Positions 14,946 to 22,172 of a DNA stretch of 41,355 nucleotides are shown in pieces. Source of the stretch: Actinomycetota bacterium (GTDB taxonomy: Bacteria > Actinomycetota > Acidimicrobiia > IMCC26256 > PALSA-610); assembly GCA_005772765.1 (NCBI GenBank), contig SXIR01000017.1:1-41355 (forward strand). The letters run 5' to 3'. Every line of letters starts with the position of its first letter. The stretch's first letter is position 1. Both the position numbers and the translations under genes were made by a program. A model generated the notes under the pieces. It did no database searches. It saw only the letters and a list, made by a program, of their open reading frames with translations, and was not told the origin of the DNA.

Positions 14946-15746
14946 ATGACCACAACACCGAGTCAACGACGCCCGCAGCGTTCGATCCTCAGTTTCGCCA
15001 TGGTGGCCTTGGCGACAACCGGGGTCGGAGCTTGCGGCGACAATCCATCTGGCTCCGGCGATGCATCGAGTTCGACAAGCGCATCCGTCGGCCCTGTCAT
15101 CGACCCCGGCGACGGCGGGCAGTACTCGCCTCAGCTCGACCCAGCAGACTTCACCACGACGATCGACAATCCGTATCTTCCCCTGATCCCCGGAACTCGT
15201 TGGGTCTTCGAGGGCGGCAACGAGCGCGTCGAGGTCGTCGTCACCGACGACACGCGTCTCGTCGGCGGCATCGAAGCCGTCGTCGTACATGACACGGCGT
15301 ACCAGGACGGCGAAATGGTCGAAGACACCTTCGATTGGTTCGCGCAGGACCGCGACGGCAACGTTTGGTATCTCGGTGAAGACACGGCCGAGTACGAGAA
15401 CGGCAAGATCACCAGCCACGCGGGTGCCTGGGAGCACGGCGTCGACGGCGCGTACGCGGGCATCGTGATGCCGGCGACTCCGCAGGTCGGCGACGCCTTC
15501 CGCCAAGAGTTCCTGGTGGGCGAGGCGGAAGACATGTTCGAGATTTCCGACCTCGCGGGGCAGGTGTCGGTGCCCTTGGGCGATTACGACGGTCTCGTCG
15601 TCACCCGCGACTGGACGCCGCTCGAGCCCGACAGCATCGAGCAGAAGTACTACGCCCGTGGCGTCGGTCTGGTGTTGTCGGAGAAGATCGCTGGGGGCAC
15701 CGGTCGCGAAGCACTCGTCAGCTGGACCGCACCAGCCACATCGTGA
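14946..15746 (+). CDS. secreted lipoprotein of unknown function, target-like partner of a two-component system
   Basis: A 266-residue protein with a signal peptide and a lipobox ending at Cys30 (TTGVGAC). A Ser/Thr-rich linker leads into a compact domain beginning DNPYLPLIPGTRWVFEGG, then a beta-rich body with FDWFAQDRDGNVWYLGEDT and YYARGVGLVLSEK. I recognise the NPYxPLxPGTRW type of extracytoplasmic protein but know no function for it. ATG 14946 is used because the signal peptide starts there; an open frame upstream runs through the repeat array. It is divergent from a response regulator/kinase pair, so it is probably controlled by that system. Its stop codon is one arm of a palindrome shared with the convergent gene. 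Confidence 0.85.
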   Translation: MTTTPSQRRPQRSILSFAMVALATTGVGACGDNPSGSGDASSSTSASVGPVIDPGDGGQYSPQLDPADFTTTIDNPYLPLIPGTRWVFEGGNERVEVVVTDDTRLVGGIEAVVVHDTAYQDGEMVEDTFDWFAQDRDGNVWYLGEDTAEYENGKITSHAGAWEHGVDGAYAGIVMPATPQVGDAFRQEFLVGEAEDMFEISDLAGQVSVPLGDYDGLVVTRDWTPLEPDSIEQKYYARGVGLVLSEKIAGGTGREALVSWTAPATS

Positions 15747-15756
15747 GCCCGGCTCA
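15744..15756. terminator. small palindrome built from the two facing stop codons
   Basis: TGAGCC-C-GGCTCA is a perfect six-base inverted repeat. The outer TGA of each arm is the stop codon of one of the two convergent genes (14946-15746 plus, 15754-16986 minus). It is short for a terminator and lacks a T tract, so a terminator role is possible but weakly supported. Confidence 0.3.
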
Positions 15757-16986
15757 GACCCGGTCGAGTTCGAGCATGCGAATGGCGTTGCCGCGCAAGA
15801 CCTTGTAGAGCTGTTCGTCGGTGAGGCGGTCTCGGAACTTCTCGATGAACGGGATCGTGTCGGGCCAGCTCGTATCGGTGTGCGGATAATCGGTCTCGAA
15901 ACAGACGTTGTCCTCGCCGACCGCATCGATGTTGCGCAGCCCGATGTCGTCGCTCGTGAAACACCCGAAGATCCGGCCGTAGTAGTAGCTCGACGGCGGT
16001 TCGGGGATGCGCGCTTTCGCCTTGATCCAGCTGTCGTGCTGCTCCCAGATCGTGTCGGCCCGCTCGAGCGCGTAGGGAATCCACCCGATCTGGCCTTCGC
16101 TGTACGCGAGCTTGAGCTTGGGATACCGCACGAGCACACCGCTGTACAGCCAGTCGGCGAGACTCGCCATCGAGTTGTTGAACTGCAAGACGCCGGCGAC
16201 ACCCGGAGGCGCGTCGGGCGACGCGATCGGCATCTTCGATGACGAGCCGATGTGCATGTTCAGCACGACACCGAGGTCGTTGCAGGCCGCGAACAAGCGA
16301 TCCCAGTGGCCCGAGTGAATACTCGGATACCCGAGATGTGTGGGGATCTCGCTGAAGCAGATCGCGTGCACACCACGTGCGGCGATGCGTTCGACCTCGC
16401 GCACGCACAAGCCGACATCCCACATGGGTATCAAACACAACGGGATGTTGACGCCGTCGGAGTCACCGCACCACTCGTCGATCATCCAGTTGTTGTATGC
16501 CTCGATGCACGCGAGCCCGAGTTCCTTGTCGCTCGCTTCGTGGAACGTCTGTCCGCAGAATCGAGGAAACGTCGGGAACGGCAACGAACCGTCGACCCCT
16601 GCGATCGCGAGGTCCTTGGCGCGTTCCTTCGGGTCGTAACAGCCGGGGCGCAGCTCGTCGTAGGTCACGGCCGTCATCTGCATCACCGACCGGTCGAACT
16701 TGGTGACGTCCCCGCCCGGGGTTGCTTCGAGTGGGATCGCAACGAACCGCTTGTGGACGTAGATGATCCGATCCTCGAACACCCAGAAGTCGCCCGGCTG
16801 GCCGCCCGCAACCTGTTGCTGGTCGTAGATCGCGCCCGGATTCAACCGAAAGTCGCCCCATTCGCCACGCTCGACTCGTGGCCCCTTCTCGCGGTGCTTC
16901 TCCGGCAACCAGGTCTGCCAGACGTGCGGTGGTTCGACGACGTGGTCGTCGACGCTGATGATCTTCGGAAGCTCGCTGGCAGCCAT
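15754..16986 (-). CDS. amidohydrolase family 2 (ACMSD-like TIM-barrel metallohydrolase)
   Basis: A 410-residue metal-dependent hydrolase or decarboxylase of the Amidohydro_2 family. Metal-ligand candidates are visible: SVDDHVVEP at residues 11-19 (DxH), the His in LNMHIGSSS, and FETDYPHTD near the C-terminus. Relatives act on aromatic-ring cleavage products or other carboxylated substrates; the substrate here is not evident. The gene appears leaderless: TACGCT (16993-16998) stands six bases before the ATG. A perfect palindrome directly upstream (17000-17015) indicates repression by a dimeric regulator, probably TetR-like. No such regulator is encoded in the window. Confidence 0.85.
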   Translation of the reverse strand: MAASELPKIISVDDHVVEPPHVWQTWLPEKHREKGPRVERGEWGDFRLNPGAIYDQQQVAGGQPGDFWVFEDRIIYVHKRFVAIPLEATPGGDVTKFDRSVMQMTAVTYDELRPGCYDPKERAKDLAIAGVDGSLPFPTFPRFCGQTFHEASDKELGLACIEAYNNWMIDEWCGDSDGVNIPLCLIPMWDVGLCVREVERIAARGVHAICFSEIPTHLGYPSIHSGHWDRLFAACNDLGVVLNMHIGSSSKMPIASPDAPPGVAGVLQFNNSMASLADWLYSGVLVRYPKLKLAYSEGQIGWIPYALERADTIWEQHDSWIKAKARIPEPPSSYYYGRIFGCFTSDDIGLRNIDAVGEDNVCFETDYPHTDTSWPDTIPFIEKFRDRLTDEQLYKVLRGNAIRMLELDRV

Positions 16987-16992
16987 GCAACG

Positions 16993-16998
16993 AGCGTA
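16993..16998 (-). promoter_or_regulatory. -10 element of a probable leaderless transcript
   Basis: On the minus strand TACGCT is followed by six bases and then the ATG of the amidohydrolase at 16986. No ribosome binding site lies in between. The palindrome at 17000-17015 sits immediately 5', where a repressor would cover the spacer. Confidence 0.45.
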
Positions 16999-16999
16999 T

Positions 17000-17015
17000 C
17001 TGACACGCGTGTCAG
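17000..17015. promoter_or_regulatory. perfect 16-bp palindrome, candidate repressor operator
   Basis: CTGACACGCGTGTCAG reads identically on both strands. It is one base upstream of the proposed -10 element of the amidohydrolase gene. Size and symmetry fit a TetR-family dimer site. It could also influence the ABC transporter end at 17053, but its position favours the amidohydrolase promoter. Confidence 0.6.
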
Positions 17016-17052
17016 GTTTCTCGGGCGCAACGTCCAGTCCCGCCAGATCTGA

Positions 17053-17805
17053 TCAGAGCCGGCCGGCGTCGATGACGCGACGCAGGAACCGGCGGGTGCG
17101 TTCCTCGTTCGGTGCACGCAGCACTTGGTCGGGCGGGCCGAGTTCGAGCACCCGACCCTGGTCGAGGAACGCAACGTTGGTCGCGACGTCGCGAGCAAAC
17201 CCCATTTCGTGGGTCGCGAGCACCATGGTCAACCCCGCTTCGGCCAGCCCGCGGATCACGCCGAGGACTTCGCCGACGAGTTCGGGATCGAGTGCACTCG
17301 TGATCTCGTCGAGCAGCAGCAAGTCCGGGTCGCCCATCAGCGCGCGCACAATCGCAACGCGCTGCTGTTGACCACCGGAGAGGCGATCGGGGTACTCCTC
17401 GACCTTCTCGCCGAGTCCGAATCGATCGAGCAACTCACGAGCGCGCGCTTCAGCGTCGGCACGTGCGACGCCGTGCACTCGACGTGCCGCCAACGTGACG
17501 TTGTTCAACACGTTGAGATGCGGGAACAGATTGAACGACTGGAACACGATGCCGATCCGCCGACGGACCAAATTCGGATTGACCCCCGGCGCGGTGATCA
17601 CCTCGCCCTCGATCGCGATCTCCCCATGGTCGATCGATTCGAGCAGATCGATGCAACGCAACAGCGTCGACTTGCCGCTCCCGCTACTGCCGATCAGACA
17701 TACGACTTCATGCTCGGATACGGCGAGGTCGATGCCCTGCAACACGGCACGATCGCCGAACGACTTGTACACGTCGCGCACCGCGAGTTTGGTCGGCGCG
17801 TTCAT
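17053..17805 (-). CDS. polar amino acid ABC transporter, ATP-binding protein (GlnQ type)
   Basis: A 250-residue ATPase with all motifs: Walker A GSSGSGKST, Q loop at FQSFNLFPHL, signature LSGGQQQR, Walker B LLLLDE and switch ATHEMGFAR. The size and sequence match the polar-amino-acid family (GlnQ/HisP). The ATG at 17805 overlaps the permease stop by four bases (ATGA). It is the third gene of the binding protein-permease-ATPase operon and would drive uptake at the cytoplasmic face of the membrane. The transported substrate is not predictable in detail. Confidence 0.93.
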   Translation of the reverse strand: MNAPTKLAVRDVYKSFGDRAVLQGIDLAVSEHEVVCLIGSSGSGKSTLLRCIDLLESIDHGEIAIEGEVITAPGVNPNLVRRRIGIVFQSFNLFPHLNVLNNVTLAARRVHGVARADAEARARELLDRFGLGEKVEEYPDRLSGGQQQRVAIVRALMGDPDLLLLDEITSALDPELVGEVLGVIRGLAEAGLTMVLATHEMGFARDVATNVAFLDQGRVLELGPPDQVLRAPNEERTRRFLRRVIDAGRL

Positions 17806-18623
17806 ACGGCCCGCTGCTGACGTCGACGACGATCGCGTTCGGTGTACCAATCGGTGAAGCGAGCGAGCGGCACGCTGATGATCAAGAACAGCACCGCCGC
17901 GACGACGAAACCCGTGTAGTTGAACGTCCGAGACTTGTAGATGTCGGCTTCACGCAGCGCTTCGCGATACCCGAGCACTGCGACGAGCGCGACATCCTTT
18001 TGCAACGAGATCAGCCCGTTCAACAGCGCTGGAATCGCGTTGCGAACGGCTTGGGGAACGATCGCGTACCACAGGGTCTGCACTTGGGTCAGCCCGAGAC
18101 TCCGAGCCGCCGCCCGTTGACTTTCGTGCACCGAATCCATTGCACCACGAAACACTTCGGCGGTGTAGGCCGAGTACGACAACACGAGCGCGGTGACACC
18201 CCAAAACCACACGCTGTTCGGGACGCCGTCGATGTCGAGCGCAGGAATGCCGAAACCCATGAGAATCAGCACGAGATAGAGCGGCAGCCCGCGAAACAGA
18301 TCGACGTAGATCGTGGCAAGCGCGCGAATCGGGAAGAACGCCGGCCCGCGCAAGCTGCGCACCATCGCGACGACGAGCGACCCAGCGAGAATGAACACTT
18401 CCGCGACCGCGAACATCCACAAGTTGCGCTGGAAGCCCTTCCAGATCGCCGGCCACACGGTACGAGCGTCGTCCCAGTTGAAGAACTGCTGACGAACCTT
18501 GGGCCACGTGTCGCTCGTGAGGACCAACGCGACGATCGCCGCGACGAACACGACTGTGCTCGCCGCGGCGATCAACGCACTTCTTGCGCCTTCCTCCCCG
18601 AAGTGACTTCGGGTGGGCTTCAC
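17802..18623 (-). CDS. polar amino acid ABC transporter permease
   Basis: A 273-residue membrane protein with an N-terminal segment (about 18-36), a His/Gln-type permease core, and the EAA loop YTAEVFRGAMDSVHESQRAAARSLGLT that docks the ATPase. Conserved RGLPLYLVLILMGFG and PQAVRNAIPALLNGLISLQKD identify the HisM/GlnP family. The GTG at 18623 overlaps the binding-protein stop by four bases; an ATG further upstream would run into that gene and was rejected. One permease only, so the channel is probably a homodimer. Confidence 0.92.
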   Translation of the reverse strand: MKPTRSHFGEEGARSALIAAASTVVFVAAIVALVLTSDTWPKVRQQFFNWDDARTVWPAIWKGFQRNLWMFAVAEVFILAGSLVVAMVRSLRGPAFFPIRALATIYVDLFRGLPLYLVLILMGFGIPALDIDGVPNSVWFWGVTALVLSYSAYTAEVFRGAMDSVHESQRAAARSLGLTQVQTLWYAIVPQAVRNAIPALLNGLISLQKDVALVAVLGYREALREADIYKSRTFNYTGFVVAAVLFLIISVPLARFTDWYTERDRRRRQQRAV

Positions 18624-19519
18624 TCCGTGAGGCTGGGGATGCTGCCGCCCTGGTTCAACCATTCGTCCTCGAGGCCTTCGAGCGTCCCGTCCTCGCGCAG
18701 TGCGGTCAGGGCCTGGTTCACGCAGTCGACCAACGCGCTGCCGTCTTCGAAGAGGAGTCCGAGTTGCTCGGGCTCGCCGCCGACCTGCGGCAACACGCCA
18801 ACGATGGTGCTGCCCTCGATCTCGACCGCCGTGACGTAGTACGCGGTGGGCAGGTCGAACACGGCGCCGTCGATCTGACCGGCGTCGAATGCCGACTTCA
18901 CGGCCGCGTTGTCGTCGTAGACCGCCGCCTCGGTGTCCGGCTGGATCACGTCTTCGATGTAGGTGAGGCTCGTCGTGCCGATCGCCGCACCCAACTTCTT
19001 GTCCTTCAGGTCGGCCAGGCTCGCTGAACCCTCGACCGACGAACCCTCGGGCGCGATCAACGCCTGCTCGACGTCGTAGTAACCGTCGGAGAAGTCCACG
19101 ACCTCGTCGCGCTCGGCCGTGATGGAGTACTGCTGGAGGTTGAAGTCGTAGTCCTTCTCACCAGGAGTGATCGCTTCGTCGAATCCGGTTCGCACGAATT
19201 CCACCGGAAGGCCCATCTGCTCGGCGAGTGCCGCGACGAGCGCGCCTTCGAAGCCCTTGCCGTTCGCAGGGTCGTTGTCTTCCATCCACGGGGGGAAGAC
19301 CTCTTCGCCGGTCGCAACGGTCAGCGTTCCGGCGGTCTTCAACGCCAACGAGTCGGCGGCGCAGTCGTCCGGCGCCGGTTCGGTGACGCCGGTCGGCTCG
19401 TTCGAGTCGGTCGGCGCGTTCGTCGCCTTGGACGTGTCGGTGGTCTCGTCGTCGTCACCGCACGCCGCGGCAACGAGCCCGAAAGCCAACAACACGGCAA
19501 GCGTCCGCTTGGTTCGCAT
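18620..19519 (-). CDS. ABC transporter substrate-binding lipoprotein, amino-acid type (SBP family 3)
   Basis: A 299-residue lipoprotein: signal peptide with lipobox ending at Cys20 (VAAAC), an Asp/Thr-rich linker to about residue 50, then a type-II periplasmic-binding fold with TLTVATGEEVFPPW, the GFEGALVAALAEQMG lobe and IPSLTE at the end. It captures the ligand outside the membrane for the permease and ATPase encoded just downstream. ATG 19519 is preceded by AGGGGGA. A 16-base GC-rich hairpin (19535-19550) lies upstream in the leader. The ligand is probably an amino acid or related zwitterion, by family. Confidence 0.92.
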   Translation of the reverse strand: MRTKRTLAVLLAFGLVAAACGDDDETTDTSKATNAPTDSNEPTGVTEPAPDDCAADSLALKTAGTLTVATGEEVFPPWMEDNDPANGKGFEGALVAALAEQMGLPVEFVRTGFDEAITPGEKDYDFNLQQYSITAERDEVVDFSDGYYDVEQALIAPEGSSVEGSASLADLKDKKLGAAIGTTSLTYIEDVIQPDTEAAVYDDNAAVKSAFDAGQIDGAVFDLPTAYYVTAVEIEGSTIVGVLPQVGGEPEQLGLLFEDGSALVDCVNQALTALREDGTLEGLEDEWLNQGGSIPSLTE

Positions 19520-19534
19520 CGGATTCCCCCTTGG

Positions 19535-19550
19535 GCCCCGGGAGCGGGGC
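19535..19550 (-). terminator. GC-rich hairpin between the acetyltransferase and the binding-protein genes
   Basis: GCCCCG and CGGGGC pair around a GGAG loop. Both flanking genes are on the minus strand, so it may end transcripts from the acetyltransferase gene or structure the leader of the transporter operon. There is no T tract. Confidence 0.3.
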
Positions 19551-19686
19551 ATCTCCGGGGGCAATCTACGACAGCCGCTGCGGTGATGTCCGGTCGACGC
19601 CAGGCCAGCGTTCGGGTCCTTTCCGGGGCCAACGGCCGACCCACCGCCAGTCGCGGCGCACTGGGCGGCACACACGGGCGGCGAGT

Positions 19687-20481
19687 TCACCGAGCGACGA
19701 ACTCGCCTTCATCGAACGCGATGACCGGCTCGAACCCGAGCGAGTCGTAGAGCCGGCGGGCGCCGACGTTCTCGTCGTTGACGTTCAATCCGATGACATC
19801 GACGCGGTGGGCCAGTTGGGCGCAGAGCGCAGTCACCAGGCGCGCGGCATGGCCTCGGCGGCGTTGATCGTGGCGGGTGAGCACGTTGCCAATCGCCGCA
19901 ACTCGGTACCGATCGGACAACACGTGCACTCCGGCCAGTGCCACGAGTTCGCCGCCGAGCAGCGTTCCGACGTACGCGTCGGTGTCGAGCATCGACTCGG
20001 TGAAGAACCGCCCGGCGTCGGGCGTGACGGCGAACAGTTGGTCGATCAACTCGATCTCGGCCCGCCCGACCGGGACAACTGCATCAGCGCCCTGTACGGG
20101 CGAGGTCGGCACGGACGCCGCCTCGGTCAGCCGCATCCGCGTGTGCGGTGTGCACCAGCGAACTTCGAAATGTTCCGCGAGCTTCGACGCCACCCCGATG
20201 GGGCCGGTGAGAAAGCTGTGCGCCGGCAGCGCGCCCGCAGCCGCCAATCGACCGAGTAGGTCCAACGTCTCGGCCTCAGCGGTTGCCGAAACGCAATAGA
20301 CGATCGCCACGTCGGCATCATCGAGTTCGAGCACGCCGACGACCGCTTCGCCTTCGGCGTACCAGCGCGACTGCGACCAGAAGGGTTCTTCGAGATCGGC
20401 CAACCCGTAGGGGTGCACCGCCGGGTGACGGCCGAACACCTCCGCGAGGCGATCCGGATGCGGTTCGGGATCGGGAATCAC
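19687..20481 (-). CDS. GNAT-family N-acetyltransferase
   Basis: A 264-residue protein. The C-terminal half (about 155-260) is a GNAT fold with the acetyl-CoA loop HDQRRRGHAARLVTALCAQ and the closing NVNDENVGARRLYDSLGFEPV. The N-terminal half resembles a degenerate second GNAT-like domain. Substrate unknown. I start at GTG 20481: it is preceded by TACGCT seven bases upstream, and the longer open frame upstream overlaps a real plus-strand gene and is antisense to it. Confidence 0.85.
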   Translation of the reverse strand: MIPDPEPHPDRLAEVFGRHPAVHPYGLADLEEPFWSQSRWYAEGEAVVGVLELDDADVAIVYCVSATAEAETLDLLGRLAAAGALPAHSFLTGPIGVASKLAEHFEVRWCTPHTRMRLTEAASVPTSPVQGADAVVPVGRAEIELIDQLFAVTPDAGRFFTESMLDTDAYVGTLLGGELVALAGVHVLSDRYRVAAIGNVLTRHDQRRRGHAARLVTALCAQLAHRVDVIGLNVNDENVGARRLYDSLGFEPVIAFDEGEFVAR

Positions 20482-20488
20482 CGATTCG

Positions 20489-20494
20489 AGCGTA
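20489..20494 (-). promoter_or_regulatory. -10 element of a probable leaderless transcript
   Basis: TACGCT on the minus strand lies seven bases before the GTG start of the acetyltransferase at 20481. It is the same hexamer as before the amidohydrolase at 16986. No ribosome binding site is seen. Confidence 0.4.
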
Positions 20495-20571
20495 GGCGGC
20501 ACCGCGAAGTCGTCTCGGGCTACTCCCCCGTGCCAGACTGGAGGTTTCCGGGCCGACAGGAGTTCCTCATC

Positions 20572-20763
20572 GTGCGCAATCTCGCTTATCTGGACGCTGG
20601 CAGCGGCAGCATGATCCTCGCCGCAATTGCCGGCGGTGTCGCCGGCATCGGCGTCGTGTTCAAGACCTTCGGCCGTCGGATCACCGCCGTGTTCTCGCCG
20701 GCGAAGCGGGCCCAGCTGAAGGCAGAACAAGAAGCCCTCGCCGCGGCGGAGGAATCGAACTGA
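20572..20763 (+). CDS. small membrane protein with YLDxGSGS motif
   Basis: A 63-residue protein that is easily overlooked. It begins at GTG 20572, ten bases after AGGAG. It contains YLDAGSGSM (about residues 6-14), a Gly/Ala-rich hydrophobic segment (about 14-32), then a basic stretch and a Lys/Ala/Glu-rich tail likely to be helical. The YLDPGSGS motif recurs in small proteins beside surface-polysaccharide genes; I know of no function. Its stop overlaps a possible CTG start of the methyltransferase downstream, so the two are probably coupled. Confidence 0.75.
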   Translation: MRNLAYLDAGSGSMILAAIAGGVAGIGVVFKTFGRRITAVFSPAKRAQLKAEQEALAAAEESN

Positions 20764-20846
20764 ACTCCGCGACGCCCGGCGGAACCGGCGCCGAACCGGC
20801 GTCGTACCGCGACCCCGACAGCGCCGTATTTCGGATCGACGGCAAG

Positions 20847-22172
20847 GTGCTGCGCGGGCTCTCCGAGCGCGGCGCGGCCGACTGGGATCGACTCCAGGCT
20901 TCGCCGGCCTTCAGCCAACTCGTCGCATCGGGCCAGTTGATCCCCACGACGGAGTACCTCGGACCGGCGATCGAGTCGCCGCGCGGCACGCCCTGGACGA
21001 AGGTGCTCGAGCACGAGGCACTGCCCGTCGTCACGTACCCCTACGAGTGGCCGTTCGCCATGTTGCGCGATGCCGCCGCCCTCGAACTCGAGGTGCTGGC
21101 CACTGCGCTCGACCACGGCCTGACGCTCAAGGACGGCACGATCTACAACGTGCAGTTCATCGGGAGTCGGCCGGTCTTCATCGACATTGGTTCCTTCACC
21201 AAGTTCGACACCGTCTGGGCGGGCTATCGCCAGTTCTGCGAGACCTCGCTGTTCTCTCTGCTCATGCACGCGCACCTCGGGCTCCCCCACCAGGCCATGT
21301 TGCGCGGCAAGATCGACGGTGTCCCTGCCGATCACGCCCGCGCCGTTTTCAGCGGGCGCAAGAAGTGGAAAAAAGGGGTGTTCACCCACGTCGTCCTCCA
21401 GGCGGCGGCCCAAAAGCGCGTCACCGCGTCCAGCGAATCGATGAAGGCCGAACTCACCAAATCCGGGGCCAACATCGACTTGGCCAAGGCCACCGCGAAG
21501 AAAATGCGCAAGCTCGTCGCCGGCCTCGAGGTGTCGACGAAGCGGTCGACGTGGTCCGACTACCGCACGACGTGCACTTACACGAGCGAATCCGCGGCGT
21601 TCAAGCGACAGTTCGTCGAAGCCGCAGCGACCACCGGCCAACCGAAACGTATCGTCGATCTCGGCGCCAACGACGGCGAATACTCGGTGTTGGTCGCGCC
21701 ACACTGCGAACAGGTCATCGCGTGCGACTTCGACGAGTTGGTCATCGACCGTCTCTACCGACGACTGCGCGCCGAAGGCCCGGCCAATGTGTTGCCCCTG
21801 GTCGTCGATCTCACCGACCCATCGCCGGGAATCGGTTGGGCCAACCGTGAGCGCACCGCCTGGCAGGAGCGCATGCAACCCGATCTCGTCCTCGCGCTCG
21901 CACTGATCCACCACCTCGTGATCGGGGCCAACGTGCCGATGCCGATGGTGGTCGACTGGATGCGAGCGTTCGACTCCCGACTCGTGATCGAGTTCGTCGA
22001 CCCCGACGACCCGCAATCGAAACGCCTTCTCGCCAACAAGCCTGCGGGCCTGTTCGACGACTACACCCGTGAGCGTTTCGAGGCCTTGGTTGCGACCCGG
22101 TTCGACATCGTCCGTGCGGCCGAAGTTCCCGGCCAGCCGCGGAAGCTGTACGAACTCAGCCCCGAGGCGTGA
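20847..22172 (+). CDS. class I SAM-dependent methyltransferase, cell-surface cluster
   Basis: A 441-residue protein from GTG 20847. The N-terminal half contains DGTIYNVQFIGSRPVFIDIGSF. The SAM-binding motif is RIVDLGANDGEYSVLVAPH near residue 270, with DFDELVIDRL and DLVLALALIHHLVIGANVPM following. Coding sequence appears to extend upstream: the same frame reads YRDPDSAVFRIDGK just before the GTG, and the only candidate start there is CTG at 20760, which overlaps the small gene's TGA (CTGA). With that start the protein has 470 residues. Its stop overlaps the next gene (GTGA). The target is probably a glycan or glycolipid, judged from neighbours only. Confidence 0.85.
   Translation: MLRGLSERGAADWDRLQASPAFSQLVASGQLIPTTEYLGPAIESPRGTPWTKVLEHEALPVVTYPYEWPFAMLRDAAALELEVLATALDHGLTLKDGTIYNVQFIGSRPVFIDIGSFTKFDTVWAGYRQFCETSLFSLLMHAHLGLPHQAMLRGKIDGVPADHARAVFSGRKKWKKGVFTHVVLQAAAQKRVTASSESMKAELTKSGANIDLAKATAKKMRKLVAGLEVSTKRSTWSDYRTTCTYTSESAAFKRQFVEAAATTGQPKRIVDLGANDGEYSVLVAPHCEQVIACDFDELVIDRLYRRLRAEGPANVLPLVVDLTDPSPGIGWANRERTAWQERMQPDLVLALALIHHLVIGANVPMPMVVDWMRAFDSRLVIEFVDPDDPQSKRLLANKPAGLFDDYTRERFEALVATRFDIVRAAEVPGQPRKLYELSPEA

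Noticed and set aside
14773-14958. N-terminal extension of the response regulator
   Set aside because: It would cover the hairpin and the CCTGAAT repeats, whereas GTG 14772 has a good ribosome site and begins the receiver fold directly.
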